A DNA stretch of 64,000 bases from Mucilaginibacter tolerans (GCF_030519375.1 NZ_JAUMKB010000003.1:1-64000), one strand, 5' to 3'. Shown: positions 17,210 through 27,813, counted from the stretch's first letter. Notes: generated from the letters alone by a model not told the origin. Numbers and translations: made by a program.

Positions 17210-18307
17210 ATGAAGTATTTCTACATTCTTCTGTTTTGTCTGTTTACGACCTCGGTATGTAATGCCCAATTATTAAAGCCCGGCTTTGATGCCAAAGAGT
17301 ACCTGGAAATGCTTCGTATATCGCGGCAGCAATTTAACGACCCCATTAAGGACGACCACACTCCATTGCCAAAGCAATATGGACTTGTTTACCGCTCGCC
17401 CGAAGGTCCACTTAAAAATCGCTGGGACTTATGGGTAAATAACAAAGGCATTGCCGTTATCAGTATTCGTGGCACCACACAGTCGGAATTAAGCTGGCTC
17501 GAAAACTTTTATGCTGCTATGGTTCCAGCCACTGGTAAACTACATATCAGCGATTCGGAAGATTTTGCTTATAATCTGGGCACTAATCCAAAAGCTGGTG
17601 TGCATATTGGCTGGCTATTGGGCCTTGCTGATCTTTCAAAAACAATCCTGCCAAAGATCTATTGGCTGTACAATTCAAAAAATATCAAAAACTTTATTAT
17701 AGTGGGACATAGCCAGGGCGCAGCTATTGCGTGTATGCTGCGTTCGTATTTAGGCGACCTGCAAAGTAAACAACTGCTTGCCAATGATATTACCTTTAAA
17801 ACTTACTGCAGCGCGCCACCAAAACCAGGTAATATTTATTACAGCTATGATTTCAATTACCTTACCCGTAATGGATGGTGTGTATCAGTAGTGAATGCTG
17901 CCGACTGGGTTCCGCAAACACCGTTCACCATTCAGACTATCAGCAATTTTAATACACCAAACCCATTTGTTAATATAAACGAGCAGATAAAGAAACAGCC
18001 TTTCTTTAAGCGTCTGTATGTAAAACACATATATAACAAATTGAAAAAAACGCCAGAGAATGCCCAGGATACACATGAAGAATATCTTGGCAAACTGGCA
18101 TATACATTTGTGCAAAAACAATTGCCAAAATTCAAAGAGCCTGTTTATTTGAAAGACAATAACTTTACTGCCTGTGGCACTCCAATTGTTTTAATGCCTG
18201 ATAACACCTACCGCAAGCAATTCCCTGATGATCCGAAAGATGTTTTTGAACATCACATGTTCTGGCCGTATTACTACCTGGCCCAGGCAGAATATTTAAA
18301 TCAATAA
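17210..18307 (+). CDS. Exported lipase class 3-like alpha/beta hydrolase
   Basis: The 365-residue product has a signal peptide (1-19, ending SVCNAQ). The class 3 lipase pattern is clear. ISIRGTTQSELSWLENF (around 84-100) is the oxyanion/RGT region. FIIVGHSQGAAIA has the nucleophile Ser168 in GHSQG. A later DWVPQTPF segment could carry the acid residue, and His297 or His351/352 are candidate bases. It probably hydrolyses lipid esters in the periplasm or outside. Substrate is unknown. The MacB-like permease gene follows after 58 nt on the same strand but is not obviously related. Confidence 0.8.
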   Translation: MKYFYILLFCLFTTSVCNAQLLKPGFDAKEYLEMLRISRQQFNDPIKDDHTPLPKQYGLVYRSPEGPLKNRWDLWVNNKGIAVISIRGTTQSELSWLENFYAAMVPATGKLHISDSEDFAYNLGTNPKAGVHIGWLLGLADLSKTILPKIYWLYNSKNIKNFIIVGHSQGAAIACMLRSYLGDLQSKQLLANDITFKTYCSAPPKPGNIYYSYDFNYLTRNGWCVSVVNAADWVPQTPFTIQTISNFNTPNPFVNINEQIKKQPFFKRLYVKHIYNKLKKTPENAQDTHEEYLGKLAYTFVQKQLPKFKEPVYLKDNNFTACGTPIVLMPDNTYRKQFPDDPKDVFEHHMFWPYYYLAQAEYLNQ

Positions 18308-18365
18308 AGGTTGTAACAAACCGGCATATCGTATAGTCATATAGAACAGAATTCTGATTTACGGT

Positions 18366-19607
18366 ATGCCGGTAAAAACCTCGCTCAAAGAAAATATATC
18401 CATAGCATTACAATCCATAGCCGGCAACAGGTTAAGGACATCGCTCACTGCGCTTATTATTGCTATTGGCATTATGGCTTTGGTGGGCATTTTAACAGCT
18501 ATAGGTGGCATTCAGAACAATCTGAATGATGCGTTTGCAAGTCTTGGTGCAAATTCATTCACACTGCAAAACCGTGGTGAAGGTCTCAATTTTGGCGGAG
18601 GCGGTCACCGCAAAGTATACCCCTCCATTACTTACGAACAGGCCGCCCGGTTTAAAGAACTATTCAAGCTTCCGGTTAGTACTTCCATCAACCTGAGCGT
18701 AACCGGAACAGCAGTAGCCAAATATGGGAATGTTAAAACCAATCCTAATATATCGGTTACCGGTTCGGACGAGAATTATCTGATAACTAGTGGCCGTAAA
18801 ATAGCATTCGGAAGAGATTTTTCTTCGTCAGAATTGGAACACGGAGATAACGTAGTGATGATTGGCGAAGACATCAGGAAGCGCCTTTTTAAAAATGAAG
18901 ATCCTATCAACAAGCTCATCTTTATAGGTAATTACAAATTCAGAATAGTTGGAATATTTGCATCAAAAGGATCCAGCTCAGGCTTTGGCGGTGATAAATT
19001 CTGTGTTATACCGGTTTTGAAAGCCAAGCAAATGGACACGCTGAAGAATATTTCATTCAATGTAACGGTAAAAACAGCCAATCCAAACGTGTTAGATGCT
19101 ACCATCGGGGAGGCAACCTCTGCATTCCGCAACATTCGCGGTTTAAATATTTCGCAAGCTGATAATTTCGAAATTTCACGAAGCGACTCTATTCAAAAAG
19201 AACTGGACAGCAATATTGCAGCTTTAACAATCGGGGGCTCAGCCATTGGCTTTATCACGCTGGTTGGCGCTGCTATTGGATTGATGAATATCATGCTGGT
19301 TTCTGTTACCGAACGCACCCGCGAGATTGGTGTACGAAAAGCCATTGGTGCCACTCCGGCCATCATCCGTAAACAGTTTCTGATCGAAGCTATTGTGATC
19401 TGCATTATTGGTGGCATTGGCGGTATAGTACTCGGGATAGCAGTAGGGAACCTGATAGCCGTACAGATCAGCGGATCATTTGTGATCCCATGGTTCTGGC
19501 TAACGGTGGCTATCATTGTTTGTACATTAATTGGCCTGATATCCGGATATTATCCTGCGAATAAAGCCTCCAAGCTTGACCCCATCGAGTCTTTGAGATA
19601 CGAGTAG
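18366..19607 (+). CDS. ABC transporter permease, MacB/FtsX type
   Basis: The 413-residue product has the four-helix FtsX/MacB topology. One helix lies near the N-terminus (about 22-44), then a large periplasmic MacB-PCD domain to about 275, then three helices at about 285-310, 335-362 and 372-395. The signature [30 protein letters not shown] is present. Such permeases work with a cytoplasmic ATPase, often exporting lipoproteins, peptides or drugs or doing mechanotransmission. No ATPase gene is adjacent, so the partner must be encoded elsewhere. The ATG at 18366 starts an N-terminal cytoplasmic helix with the common [21 protein letters not shown] sequence. Confidence 0.9.
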   Translation: MPVKTSLKENISIALQSIAGNRLRTSLTALIIAIGIMALVGILTAIGGIQNNLNDAFASLGANSFTLQNRGEGLNFGGGGHRKVYPSITYEQAARFKELFKLPVSTSINLSVTGTAVAKYGNVKTNPNISVTGSDENYLITSGRKIAFGRDFSSSELEHGDNVVMIGEDIRKRLFKNEDPINKLIFIGNYKFRIVGIFASKGSSSGFGGDKFCVIPVLKAKQMDTLKNISFNVTVKTANPNVLDATIGEATSAFRNIRGLNISQADNFEISRSDSIQKELDSNIAALTIGGSAIGFITLVGAAIGLMNIMLVSVTERTREIGVRKAIGATPAIIRKQFLIEAIVICIIGGIGGIVLGIAVGNLIAVQISGSFVIPWFWLTVAIIVCTLIGLISGYYPANKASKLDPIESLRYE

Positions 19608-19894
19608 AGGCGAAAGACTAAAGCTGAAAGGCGAAAGCTAAAAGGTAAAAATTCGTATACTTTTCAATTCATCTTACCAGCTCACTTTGTGCCTGTAACT
19701 CAGCAATGATTTGTAAAAATAAAACTGGCAAATCTGTAAACAATAAATTTCCTGTGGATGTTTAAGTAGTATAAATCCTTATAACACAACCTCCTAAATT
19801 TTCATCCGATATTTCCATTCATATCAGCCGGTTAACGCACTGATTTTGAATGTACAGATATTTTACTAAGGTGCGGTACTTAAATTTAATTGAT

Positions 19895-20428
19895 ATGAAA
19901 AGGGGGAAAATAGTCATCATGATGACTTGCTTGGTAATGTTCGGATTGACCAATGCATTTGCACAAAGCAAAAAAGAAAAAATTCAGGCTTTAACAAAAA
20001 AAGTGGATAGCCTTGAAAAAGTATTGTCCGTTAAAAATGAAAGTGTAGTTCAATTGCAAATTAAACTAGCAAAACTGGAGGGCACAAAAGAGGCACACGA
20101 TGAAGTAATAAAACGACTTGAAAATAAATCTGACAGTCTGAAGGAATTGCTTATTACCAAAAATCTGACGGTTGAAAGCCAGGCATCCAAAATAGCCCAG
20201 TTAAATAAAGACCTAAGCGTATTACAGGCACAGCAAAAAGAGTGGACCAGTAAAAATGATACATTAACTATTGAGTTAAATTCACTGAAACAAAAACCAG
20301 CCGACTCCTCTGCAACAGCCGTTAAAGATTTAGTTAAAGACTCAAAGTCAACAGGGTCTCCGAAAGAAGAAGGGAAAGCAGGTAACATAACTACTGGCAA
20401 TAAACAGGACCCGATAGTAAAAAATTAG
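19895..20428 (+). CDS. Exported coiled-coil protein of unknown function
   Basis: The 177-residue product has a signal peptide (about 1-24, ending TNAFAQ). A long Lys/Glu/Leu-rich heptad region of about 25-135 strongly suggests a coiled coil. The tail is Ser/Pro/Lys-rich and low in complexity. The frame is open 15 codons upstream, but the ATG at 19895 begins the signal peptide. The gap before it (19608-19894) has purine-rich repeated words (GCGAAAG, CTAAAAGG) and nothing else I recognise. No enzymatic motif is present, so a structural envelope role is the most that can be said. Confidence 0.65.
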   Translation: MKRGKIVIMMTCLVMFGLTNAFAQSKKEKIQALTKKVDSLEKVLSVKNESVVQLQIKLAKLEGTKEAHDEVIKRLENKSDSLKELLITKNLTVESQASKIAQLNKDLSVLQAQQKEWTSKNDTLTIELNSLKQKPADSSATAVKDLVKDSKSTGSPKEEGKAGNITTGNKQDPIVKN

Positions 20429-20438
20429 CCCTGCGCCA

Positions 20439-20513
20439 GAGCCAGGAACCAAGAGTCAAGAGCCAGGATTTTTTTCCTTCTTTCTTGTATCTTGGTTCTT
20501 GTCTCTTGACTCT
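20439..20513. repeat. Self-complementary AGAGCCAAGA-word spacer
   Basis: The gap between the convergent coiled-coil gene and the CpsB-type gene has repeats of AGAGCCAGGAACCAAGAGTC. These pair with TCTTGGTTCTTGTCTCTTGA (20491-20510). The stem is long and imperfect and the spacer is Ts and pyrimidines, so it could also serve as a bidirectional terminator. Confidence 0.6.
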
Positions 20514-20522
20514 ATTGTGAAT

Positions 20523-21257
20523 CTATTTCAAAAGTATATTCTTCAACGGGTAATCCTGCAGCAGACGTTGTACGTATGGGGTGTCGAGTGCTTTTCTAAA
20601 GGCAGAGGCATGTCGTAAATGGTGCATGTCGCTCGACATAAAGTCGACAATCTCATTGTCGACCATTGCCTCGGCCATTTTTTTTGCATCCTTGCCGTAA
20701 TACCCGGTTAACGATATCGTGTTGATCTGCAGGTCGCAGCCCCAATCGCGCAGGTTTTTTAATTGTTCAATATCCAGGTAAGAATATCTTTCTGGGTGGG
20801 CAAGTATAGGTTTATATCCCAACTCCCTCATACGCTGTATCACCCCGATGACATTCATGGGCAGGCTAATGAATGAGAGTTCGAACAATGCATAATTATC
20901 ACCCATGGTGAGCAACTTATGCTCGTTTACACGAGCCTCAAAGGTTTCATCAAAGTAATGTTCAGCAGCAGCTTCAATTTCTACATCGATCAACTGCCTT
21001 TTCAGTTCTGTTTTTAAAATTGCGAGCGCGTTGCCAATCGTTTCAGGCGTATTCCGGTAGTAATCGGCCATAACGTGGGGAGTAGCAATTATCTTTTTGA
21101 TACCCGACTCCATCATCCTTATGATCAGATCAATGGATTGACCAACATCCTGTGCACCATCATCGATACCCGGCAGAACATGCGAGTGCATATCGACGGC
21201 TATCGATTCGTAATTCACCGGAGTGAGCGTATCTTTCTTCTTAAAAAAACTAAACAT
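20523..21257 (-). CDS. CpsB/CapC-type PHP tyrosine-protein phosphatase
   Basis: The 244-residue product has the PHP metallo-phosphoesterase motifs. They are DMHSHVLPGIDDGAQ (about 22-36, metal-binding His residues), TPHV, a histidine/glutamate pair in AAEHYFDE, LAHPERYSY and SSDMHH near residue 215. The family dephosphorylates the tyrosine-rich tails of Wzc/BY-kinases that control capsule and exopolysaccharide export. It is the last gene of the nucleotide-sugar operon, two bases after rmlB, which fits a role in polysaccharide production. Its kinase partner is not in the window. Confidence 0.9.
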   Translation of the reverse strand: MFSFFKKKDTLTPVNYESIAVDMHSHVLPGIDDGAQDVGQSIDLIIRMMESGIKKIIATPHVMADYYRNTPETIGNALAILKTELKRQLIDVEIEAAAEHYFDETFEARVNEHKLLTMGDNYALFELSFISLPMNVIGVIQRMRELGYKPILAHPERYSYLDIEQLKNLRDWGCDLQINTISLTGYYGKDAKKMAEAMVDNEIVDFMSSDMHHLRHASAFRKALDTPYVQRLLQDYPLKNILLK

Positions 21258-21259
21258 TA

Positions 21260-22312
21260 CTATCTGTTAGCGTACTGTTCACTATAATATTGCTGGTAAT
21301 GGCCCGAGGTAACGTCAGTGAGCCACTCTTCATTTGCCAGGTACCAGTCAACGGTTTTCTCCAATCCTTCTTCAAAAGTGATACTTGGCATCCAACCCAG
21401 CTCTTTTTTAAGTTTGGTGGCATCAATAGCATATCTTAGATCATGCCCGGCACGGTCCGTTACAAAAGTGATCAGTTTAGCCGATTCGCCTTCTGCCCTG
21501 CCGAGTTTCTTATCCAATATAGCGCATAGCAGCCTGATCAGGTCGATATTCTTCCACTCGTTATGGCCGCCGATATTGTAGGTTGTTCCAGCCTTTGCCT
21601 CATGGAATATCAGGTCAATGGCCCGTGCATGATCTTCCACCCAAAGCCAGTCGCGCACATTCTCCCCTTTCCCATATACGGGTACGGGCTTATTTTGTTT
21701 GATATTATTTATAGCTAAAGGAATCAGCTTCTCAGGAAAGTGAAAAGAACCGTAATTATTTGAACAATTAGAGATTACGATATCCAATCCATAAGTATCG
21801 TGATAAGCCCTTACAAAGTGATCAGAACTAGCCTTTGACGCAGAGTAAGGTGAATGGGGGTCGTAATTGGTAGCCTCCGTAAACATACCATCTTCGCCCA
21901 GGCTACCGTACACCTCATCTGTCGACACATGATAAAAACGCGTTTTATCATATTTACCTTTCCAATAATGACGGGCAGCATTTAACAAGGTTACGGTACC
22001 CACCACATTGGTCATCACAAACTCAATTGGGTTGGTAATTGACCTGTCAACATGCGATTCTGCTGCAAGGTGAAGCACTGCATCAGGTTGCTCCGCTTCA
22101 AAAAGCTGATTAATAAAGGCGGCATCCGTAATATCACCTTTTACAAAACGATAATTAGGGAGGTGCTCAATATCTTTTAAGTTAGCCAGGTTGCCGGCGT
22201 ACGTCAATTTATCGAGATTGACAATAGTATAATCCGGATAATTTTTTACAAAACGGCGTACAACATGCGACCCTATAAATCCCGCTCCGCCTGTAATAAT
22301 TATTTTCTGCAT
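21260..22312 (-). CDS. rfbB: dTDP-glucose 4,6-dehydratase
   Basis: The 350-residue SDR has NAD-binding GGAGFIGSH (8-16), the dehydratase-specific triad Thr131-Asp132-Glu133 in HVSTDEVYG, and YSASK with Tyr156 and Lys160. It converts dTDP-glucose to dTDP-4-keto-6-deoxyglucose, the entry to dTDP-rhamnose and related deoxysugars. Length and motifs are standard. The other rml genes are not here, so they lie elsewhere. The gene is the fourth of five in a tight operon. Confidence 0.94.
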   Translation of the reverse strand: MQKIIITGGAGFIGSHVVRRFVKNYPDYTIVNLDKLTYAGNLANLKDIEHLPNYRFVKGDITDAAFINQLFEAEQPDAVLHLAAESHVDRSITNPIEFVMTNVVGTVTLLNAARHYWKGKYDKTRFYHVSTDEVYGSLGEDGMFTEATNYDPHSPYSASKASSDHFVRAYHDTYGLDIVISNCSNNYGSFHFPEKLIPLAINNIKQNKPVPVYGKGENVRDWLWVEDHARAIDLIFHEAKAGTTYNIGGHNEWKNIDLIRLLCAILDKKLGRAEGESAKLITFVTDRAGHDLRYAIDATKLKKELGWMPSITFEEGLEKTVDWYLANEEWLTDVTSGHYQQYYSEQYANR

Positions 22313-22327
22313 GTTCCTATTCTAAAA

Positions 22328-23353
22328 TTATTGGACAGGGTTTTGCGCAATATATTTTTCCCAAGCCCAGGCAGATGACATCATAGCGTCTATACCCAGT
22401 TCGGCTTTCCAATGCAATTTTTCTTCTGCTTTGGATACATTACCCCATACCTGCTCCACATCGCCTGCGCGGCGTGGGCCTATTGTATAATTTAATTTCT
22501 CGCCCGTAACCTCTTCAAAGGCTTTGATGATCTCCAGCACCGTGTTACCATTACCGGTACCAATGTTGAACACATCGTATCCTTTAAATTCATTTTTTTT
22601 CATCAGGTGTAAAGCAGCTACGTGTGCTTTTGCCAGATCGACTACGTGTATATAATCACGAACGCAACTACCGTCTTTTGTATTATAATCATCGCCAAAA
22701 ACGGTTAATTTTTCGCGTTTGCCAATAGCAGTTTGCGTAATGAAAGGCACCAGGTTTTGCGGTACGCCGATGGGCAACTCTCCAATCAAAGCGGTTTCGT
22801 GCGCTCCCACCGGGTTAAAATATCTTAACGCGATTACTTTGTAGGATGATCCTGCTGCTATGGTGTCAAACAAAATCTCTTCGGCTATCTGCTTTGTATT
22901 GCCATATGGCGATTGCGCTGGTTTGATAGGCGCCTGCTCGGTAACCGGCAATACATCCGGCTGACCGTAAACCGTACAGCTTGACGAAAACACAAAGTTG
23001 ATCGGTTTGCCATAATAGCTTTCGAGCAAATTGATCAGCGAATAAATATTATTACGATAGTATTTTAATGGTTGCTGCACCGATTCGCCAACAGCCTTAA
23101 AAGCAGCAAAATGAATAACCCCTGCAATATCGGGCTCAGCAGTTGCCAGGTTTTTCACGGCATTTTCGTCACTCAGGTCAAGTTCATGAAACACAGGCCT
23201 TTTGCCTGTTATTTTGGTGATCTGATCTAATATTTTAGGCTGAGAGTTAGAAAGGTCATCAACTATTACCGGCTCAAAGCCAGCATTAATCAACTCAACC
23301 ACAGTATGCGAACCTATGTAGCCAAGGCCGCCTGTAACTAATATTTTCGACAT
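22328..23353 (-). CDS. galE: UDP-glucose 4-epimerase
   Basis: The 341-residue SDR has GGLGYIGSHT (8-17), SSSCTVYG (123-130) and catalytic Tyr150 and Lys154 in YGNTK. The C-terminal part has NIGTGNGNTVLEII and RRAGDVEQVWGN, typical of GalE. It interconverts UDP-glucose and UDP-galactose. The start codon shares one base with the stop of the upstream decarboxylase gene, so the two are translationally coupled. It is followed by rfbB after 15 nt. Confidence 0.94.
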   Translation of the reverse strand: MSKILVTGGLGYIGSHTVVELINAGFEPVIVDDLSNSQPKILDQITKITGKRPVFHELDLSDENAVKNLATAEPDIAGVIHFAAFKAVGESVQQPLKYYRNNIYSLINLLESYYGKPINFVFSSSCTVYGQPDVLPVTEQAPIKPAQSPYGNTKQIAEEILFDTIAAGSSYKVIALRYFNPVGAHETALIGELPIGVPQNLVPFITQTAIGKREKLTVFGDDYNTKDGSCVRDYIHVVDLAKAHVAALHLMKKNEFKGYDVFNIGTGNGNTVLEIIKAFEEVTGEKLNYTIGPRRAGDVEQVWGNVSKAEEKLHWKAELGIDAMMSSAWAWEKYIAQNPVQ

Positions 23354-24339
23354 TATCTTTTATTATAATAGGTAAAATCCTTATGCTGAATTTCATGCGC
23401 CGGAAGCGATTTGAAGTACTCATAAGTAATTTTCAAACCTTCGCTCCGCGATACCTTTGGCTCCCATCCCAAAATCTCTCTTGCCTTAGTTATATCAGGA
23501 CGACGTTGCTTAGGGTCATTTACCGGTAAAGGCTTGCTGATCAATTTTTGATCCGTTCCGGTAAGTTTAATAATCTCTTCGCCAAACTCCCTTATCGTGA
23601 TTTCATCAGGGTTACCGATATTCATCGGCTGGGTGTAGTCGCTGAACAGGAGGCGGTAAATACCTTCCACCAGGTCATCCACATAGCAGAATGAACGGGT
23701 TTGTGAACCATCGCCAAACATGGTAAGTGATTCACCCCTTAATGCCTGACCGATAAATGCCGGCAACACACGGCCGTCATTCAGGCGCATACGCGGGCCG
23801 TAGGTATTAAATATCCGGACAATACGTGTTTCCAAACCATGAAAATTATGGTAAGCCATAGTAATAGCTTCCTGGAAGCGTTTGGCCTCGTCATACACTC
23901 CACGCGGGCCAACCGGATTTACATTTCCCCAGTATTCTTCGGGCTGTGGGTTCACGGTTGGGTCGCCATATACTTCTGACGTAGAGGCGATCAGCATCCT
24001 CGCTTTTTTCGAACGAGCTAAACCCAAAAGATTGTGTGTACCTAACGAACCTACTTTTAAGGTCTGAATCGGGATTTTTAAATAATCTATAGGGCTGGCA
24101 GGCGAAGCAAAATGAAGTATATAGTCTAATTCTCCGGGCACGTGAACAAATGTCGATACATCGTGCTGGTAAAACTCAAAATTAGGCAGTTTAAACAGGT
24201 GGTCGATATTACGAAGGTCACCGGTGATCAGGTTATCCATCCCGATAACATAAAAATCCTCCTTAATAAAGCGGTCGCATAAGTGCGAACCTAAAAATCC
24301 GGCGGCCCCTGTTATGAGTACCCGTTTACGGTTGTCCAT
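23353..24339 (-). CDS. UDP-glucuronate decarboxylase (UDP-xylose synthase)
   Basis: The 328-residue SDR has [12 protein letters not shown] (9-20), [10 protein letters not shown] (118-127) and YDEAKRFQE, with Tyr149 and Lys153. [22 protein letters not shown] and the adjacent NTYG are typical of UXS. It decarboxylates UDP-glucuronate to UDP-xylose. The gene order supports this, because the immediately upstream UDP-glucose dehydrogenase makes its substrate. Its start overlaps the stop of that gene by one base. Confidence 0.92.
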   Translation of the reverse strand: MDNRKRVLITGAAGFLGSHLCDRFIKEDFYVIGMDNLITGDLRNIDHLFKLPNFEFYQHDVSTFVHVPGELDYILHFASPASPIDYLKIPIQTLKVGSLGTHNLLGLARSKKARMLIASTSEVYGDPTVNPQPEEYWGNVNPVGPRGVYDEAKRFQEAITMAYHNFHGLETRIVRIFNTYGPRMRLNDGRVLPAFIGQALRGESLTMFGDGSQTRSFCYVDDLVEGIYRLLFSDYTQPMNIGNPDEITIREFGEEIIKLTGTDQKLISKPLPVNDPKQRRPDITKAREILGWEPKVSRSEGLKITYEYFKSLPAHEIQHKDFTYYNKR

Positions 24340-25649
24340 TATCCTATAACTTTTCTGCCTATGCTGTTGTAATAAAACCCGCAGTCGATCATTTTTTGCA
24401 GATCGTACAGGTTACGGCCATCAAAAATAACTTTATTTTTTAGTTGATTCTCAAGCAAATCAAAATCAGGTGTACGGAATACCGACCACTCGGTTACGAT
24501 TAACAGAGCATCAGCATCCTTAAGTGCATCGTATTGATTTGCCGCGTAGCTGATCTGATCACCCAATAGCGTTTTTACATTATTCATTGCTTCGGGGTCA
24601 AAAGCAGTTACCGAAGCGCCTTCCTTCAATAACTCTTCGATTACATATAATGAAGGCGCTTCGCGGATATCATCCGTTTCAGGCTTAAAGGCCAAACCCC
24701 ACAAGGCAAATTTTTTGCCTTTGATATCGCCTTTGAAATATTTCTTCACCTTTTCAACCAGCGATTTCTTTTGAATCTCGTTCACCTTCATTACTGAGTT
24801 GAGTATCTTGAAGTCATACGCATTTTCTTCTGCCGATTTTGCCAGCGCCTGCACGTCCTTGGGGAAACAGCTGCCACCGTAACCAATACCTGAGAAAAGG
24901 AAACGGCGACCAATACGATCATCAGAGCCTATACCGCGCCGTACCATATCCACATCCGCACCAACCAGTTCGCACATATTGGCAATCTCGTTCATGAAAG
25001 ATATTTTGGTTGCCAGGAAAGAGTTAGCCGCATATTTGGTGAGTTCTGATGAGCGCTCATCCATATAAATAATCGGGTTGCCCTGACGTACGTAAGGTGC
25101 ATACAGTTCGCCCATTAGCTTCCGTGCGCGCTCGTCCACAGTACCAATCACTACGCGATCAGGTTTCATAAAATCATCCACAGCAACGCCCTCGCGCAAA
25201 AATTCCGGGTTAGATACCACGGCAAATTCCATTTCCGTATGCTGTTTCATAATAGCGGTCACCTTATCCGCAGTGCCCACCGGCACAGTCGATTTGGTAA
25301 CGATCACTTTATATTCTCTTATCAATTTGGCTATATCTTTTGCTGCCCCCAACACATAACTCAGATCGGCAGCGCCATCGCCACCCGGAGGAGTTGGCAG
25401 GGCAAGAAAAATGATTTTTGCTTCGACGATGGCTTCAGCGAGATTGGTTGTAAAATGTAACCTGTTTTGATTAATGTTCCGGTTAAATAATTGTTCGAGA
25501 CCAGGTTCATAGATCGGCACCTGGCCGTTCTTCATCATCTCTACTTTTTTTTCGTTAATATCTACACATATAACCTGGTTTCCGGTATCAGCTAAACAGG
25601 TGCCCGTAACCAGACCTACGTAACCTGTTCCAACCACAGCAATTTTCAT
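24339..25649 (-). CDS. UDP-glucose 6-dehydrogenase
   Basis: The 436-residue product has the N-terminal NAD-binding motif [17 protein letters not shown], the substrate region [14 protein letters not shown], and the catalytic Cys261 in [10 protein letters not shown]. The C-terminal UDP-binding domain includes [19 protein letters not shown]. It oxidises UDP-glucose to UDP-glucuronate with two NAD+. It is the first gene of the five-gene minus-strand operon ending with the CpsB-type phosphatase. Together they supply UDP-glucuronate, UDP-xylose, UDP-galactose and dTDP-deoxysugars for surface polysaccharide. Confidence 0.95.
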   Translation of the reverse strand: MKIAVVGTGYVGLVTGTCLADTGNQVICVDINEKKVEMMKNGQVPIYEPGLEQLFNRNINQNRLHFTTNLAEAIVEAKIIFLALPTPPGGDGAADLSYVLGAAKDIAKLIREYKVIVTKSTVPVGTADKVTAIMKQHTEMEFAVVSNPEFLREGVAVDDFMKPDRVVIGTVDERARKLMGELYAPYVRQGNPIIYMDERSSELTKYAANSFLATKISFMNEIANMCELVGADVDMVRRGIGSDDRIGRRFLFSGIGYGGSCFPKDVQALAKSAEENAYDFKILNSVMKVNEIQKKSLVEKVKKYFKGDIKGKKFALWGLAFKPETDDIREAPSLYVIEELLKEGASVTAFDPEAMNNVKTLLGDQISYAANQYDALKDADALLIVTEWSVFRTPDFDLLENQLKNKVIFDGRNLYDLQKMIDCGFYYNSIGRKVIG

Positions 25650-25714
25650 AGTATTTATTTATGTTTTTTATAGTTAGTACTTTTACCCCCGCGAAGGTAA
25701 TAATTTCAAATTCA

Positions 25715-26938
25715 ATGTTGCTACTTTACAACTTAGGAGTCAGGTTTTATTTCATTTTGATAATTATTGCTTCTTTTTTTAATAAAAAAGCAAAACTTTG
25801 GGCCAATGGCAGAAAAAACACAAACTACAGGCAGTTCAGTAAAAGCGCATGGTTCCACTTCGCATCCCTGGGCGAGTATGAGCAGGGCCTGCCTGTTTTG
25901 ATCGCCTACCGGGAGAGATATCCCCACACAAAAATTATCATAACATTTTTTTCGCCTTCTGGTTTTGAGATCAGGAAAAATACTTCTTATGCGGATGCCG
26001 TCTACTATCTGCCATTAGATACTGCCTCAAACGCCCGGAAGTTTATCGATGCCATCGATCCCGCTATAGCCGTATTTACCAAATATGAATACTGGTACCA
26101 TTTTTTTAGCGAGCTTCACGACAGGGAAATTCCCTTGTATATCATTTCAGGAATTTTCAGGTCTGACCAGGTTTTCTTTAAATGGTACGGCGGCCTGCAC
26201 CGTAAAATGCTCGGCTTTGTGACACGATTTTTTGTACAGGATGATAATTCCAAGCACTTGCTGCAGAGTATTGGTATCAGTTATGTATCTGTAAGCGGCG
26301 ATACCCGTTTCGACCGCGTCTGGGCCAATGCCCAAAATCCGAAATCATTCCCGGCCATATCTGAGTTTATACAAGGCAAAAAAACATTTATAGGAGGTAG
26401 CACCTGGCCAGAAGATGAGCCGTTATTGGCTAAATTGGCTGTGGATCACCCTGATTGGAAATTTATCTTCGCACCGCATGAAATAAAAGAGGAAAAGATC
26501 CACAGGTTGATTGAGCTATTGCCCCCGAATTCATCCATCAGATATTCACAACTTACTGCGTCGGAGGTCGGAAGTCACCACTCCCCACAAACTTTGATCA
26601 TTGACAACATCGGCATGCTGTCTTCCCTTTATCAATACGGTCAAATCGCCTACATCGGAGGGGGCTTTGGAGTTGGGATTCATAACACCCTGGAGGCTGC
26701 AGCTTTCGGCCTGCCGGTCATCTTCGGACCAAATTACGATAAGTTTAAAGAAGCTAAGGATTTGATCGCTCTGCAAATCGGCTTTAGTATCAGCTACGTA
26801 AGTGAGTTGAAAAAGACTTTTGATTTTTTAACAGAAGATGAACTGCGCTACCAATCCATCAGAAAAAAGATCGGGGAGTATATAAAAGAACATACAGGCG
26901 CGACGGAGATGATCATGGGATATCTTACTTCAGACTAG
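25715..26938 (+). CDS. waaA: 3-deoxy-D-manno-octulosonic acid (KDO) transferase
   Basis: The 407-residue product has an N-terminal membrane helix (about 5-25). The family motifs follow: FHFASLGEYEQGLPV with the catalytic base Glu in the GEYEQ segment, ISGIFRSDQVFFKWYG, IGGSTWPEDEPLL, and the C-terminal GGGFGVGIHNTLEAAAFGLPVIFGP. It transfers KDO from CMP-KDO to lipid IVA at the inner membrane. The frame is open 18 codons further upstream. The ATG at 25715 is chosen because it starts the short cytoplasmic/membrane segment usual in WaaA. It is divergent from the nucleotide-sugar operon. The next gene starts 56 nt downstream. Confidence 0.92.
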   Translation: MLLLYNLGVRFYFILIIIASFFNKKAKLWANGRKNTNYRQFSKSAWFHFASLGEYEQGLPVLIAYRERYPHTKIIITFFSPSGFEIRKNTSYADAVYYLPLDTASNARKFIDAIDPAIAVFTKYEYWYHFFSELHDREIPLYIISGIFRSDQVFFKWYGGLHRKMLGFVTRFFVQDDNSKHLLQSIGISYVSVSGDTRFDRVWANAQNPKSFPAISEFIQGKKTFIGGSTWPEDEPLLAKLAVDHPDWKFIFAPHEIKEEKIHRLIELLPPNSSIRYSQLTASEVGSHHSPQTLIIDNIGMLSSLYQYGQIAYIGGGFGVGIHNTLEAAAFGLPVIFGPNYDKFKEAKDLIALQIGFSISYVSELKKTFDFLTEDELRYQSIRKKIGEYIKEHTGATEMIMGYLTSD

Positions 26939-26994
26939 CAATGTTTTTTAATTGATATACTCAATCTTCTCCATTATCCTTAATATTGCCCGTT

Positions 26995-27813
26995 ATGGGC
27001 TTTTTGCAAATTCACGGACTGGGCAGAGTGCATTATCACGAATATGGCAGCGGCAATAGACCTATGCTGGCTTTTCATGGCTATGGCATGACCGGGAAAC
27101 AATTCCATGTACTGCAAAATTCCATTCTGACCAAATACCATGTTTACGGTTTCGATCATTTTTTTCATGGCGAAAGTGCTTTAGAGGATTGGACTGAAGA
27201 ACACATCCTTGCAGGCATGCCCAGGAGCCTTGTAAAATACTATTTGGAGGAATGGTTCAAGGCGTTTGGAACGCAAAGGGTATCGCTCATGGCCTATTCC
27301 ATTGGGGCAAAACTGGCGTTGATCCTGCTGGAAGAATACCCGGAATGGATTGACGAGATTATCCTGATGGCACCAGATGGCTTGTCAGTTTATAAAGGCT
27401 TTGATTTTCTGACGAACAAATCCATCGGTAAGTATTTTTTTCGCAAAGCCACCAAAAGCAATTGGATGGCACCTGCACTTTTGAGGAATCTCAGAAGGCT
27501 TCGGATCATTGATGGCAACCTGTATAACATCGCTTACAACGAGATTGATACGGAAAAGAAACGCCTGGATGTGTACTACACATTGAATCTGATACGCCTA
27601 TTGCAACCAGACACGAATAAGATAATTAAACTGATTGACCAGCACCCTGTTAAATGCACCATCATATTTGGCAAGCATGATAAGTTGTTCCCAAGATCAG
27701 CAGCCAGACCATTTACCGATCAATTGACTGAAGCCGAAATACATGAGGTGCCATTAGGCCATTGGCTGGTTGTACCTGCATTGGACGAGTATTTATTAGA
27801 TTTGTCTGAATGA
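26995..27813 (+). CDS. Alpha/beta hydrolase, first gene of acyltransferase-glycosyltransferase-CruF operon
   Basis: The 272-residue product has no signal peptide. It has the oxyanion segment LAFHGYGMTG (25-34), the nucleophile elbow MAYSIGAK with Ser102, a likely acid in FGKHDKLFP near residue 229 and base His in PLGHWLV near 257. The elbow has Ala instead of the usual Gly at the first position. Substrate is unknown. A TTG at 26986 extends the frame, but the ATG at 26995 is preferred. The stop overlaps the next ATG (ATGA), so it is coupled with the two acyltransferases. It may act on an acyl ester or thioester in the same pathway. Confidence 0.78.
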   Translation: MGFLQIHGLGRVHYHEYGSGNRPMLAFHGYGMTGKQFHVLQNSILTKYHVYGFDHFFHGESALEDWTEEHILAGMPRSLVKYYLEEWFKAFGTQRVSLMAYSIGAKLALILLEEYPEWIDEIILMAPDGLSVYKGFDFLTNKSIGKYFFRKATKSNWMAPALLRNLRRLRIIDGNLYNIAYNEIDTEKKRLDVYYTLNLIRLLQPDTNKIIKLIDQHPVKCTIIFGKHDKLFPRSAARPFTDQLTEAEIHEVPLGHWLVVPALDEYLLDLSE

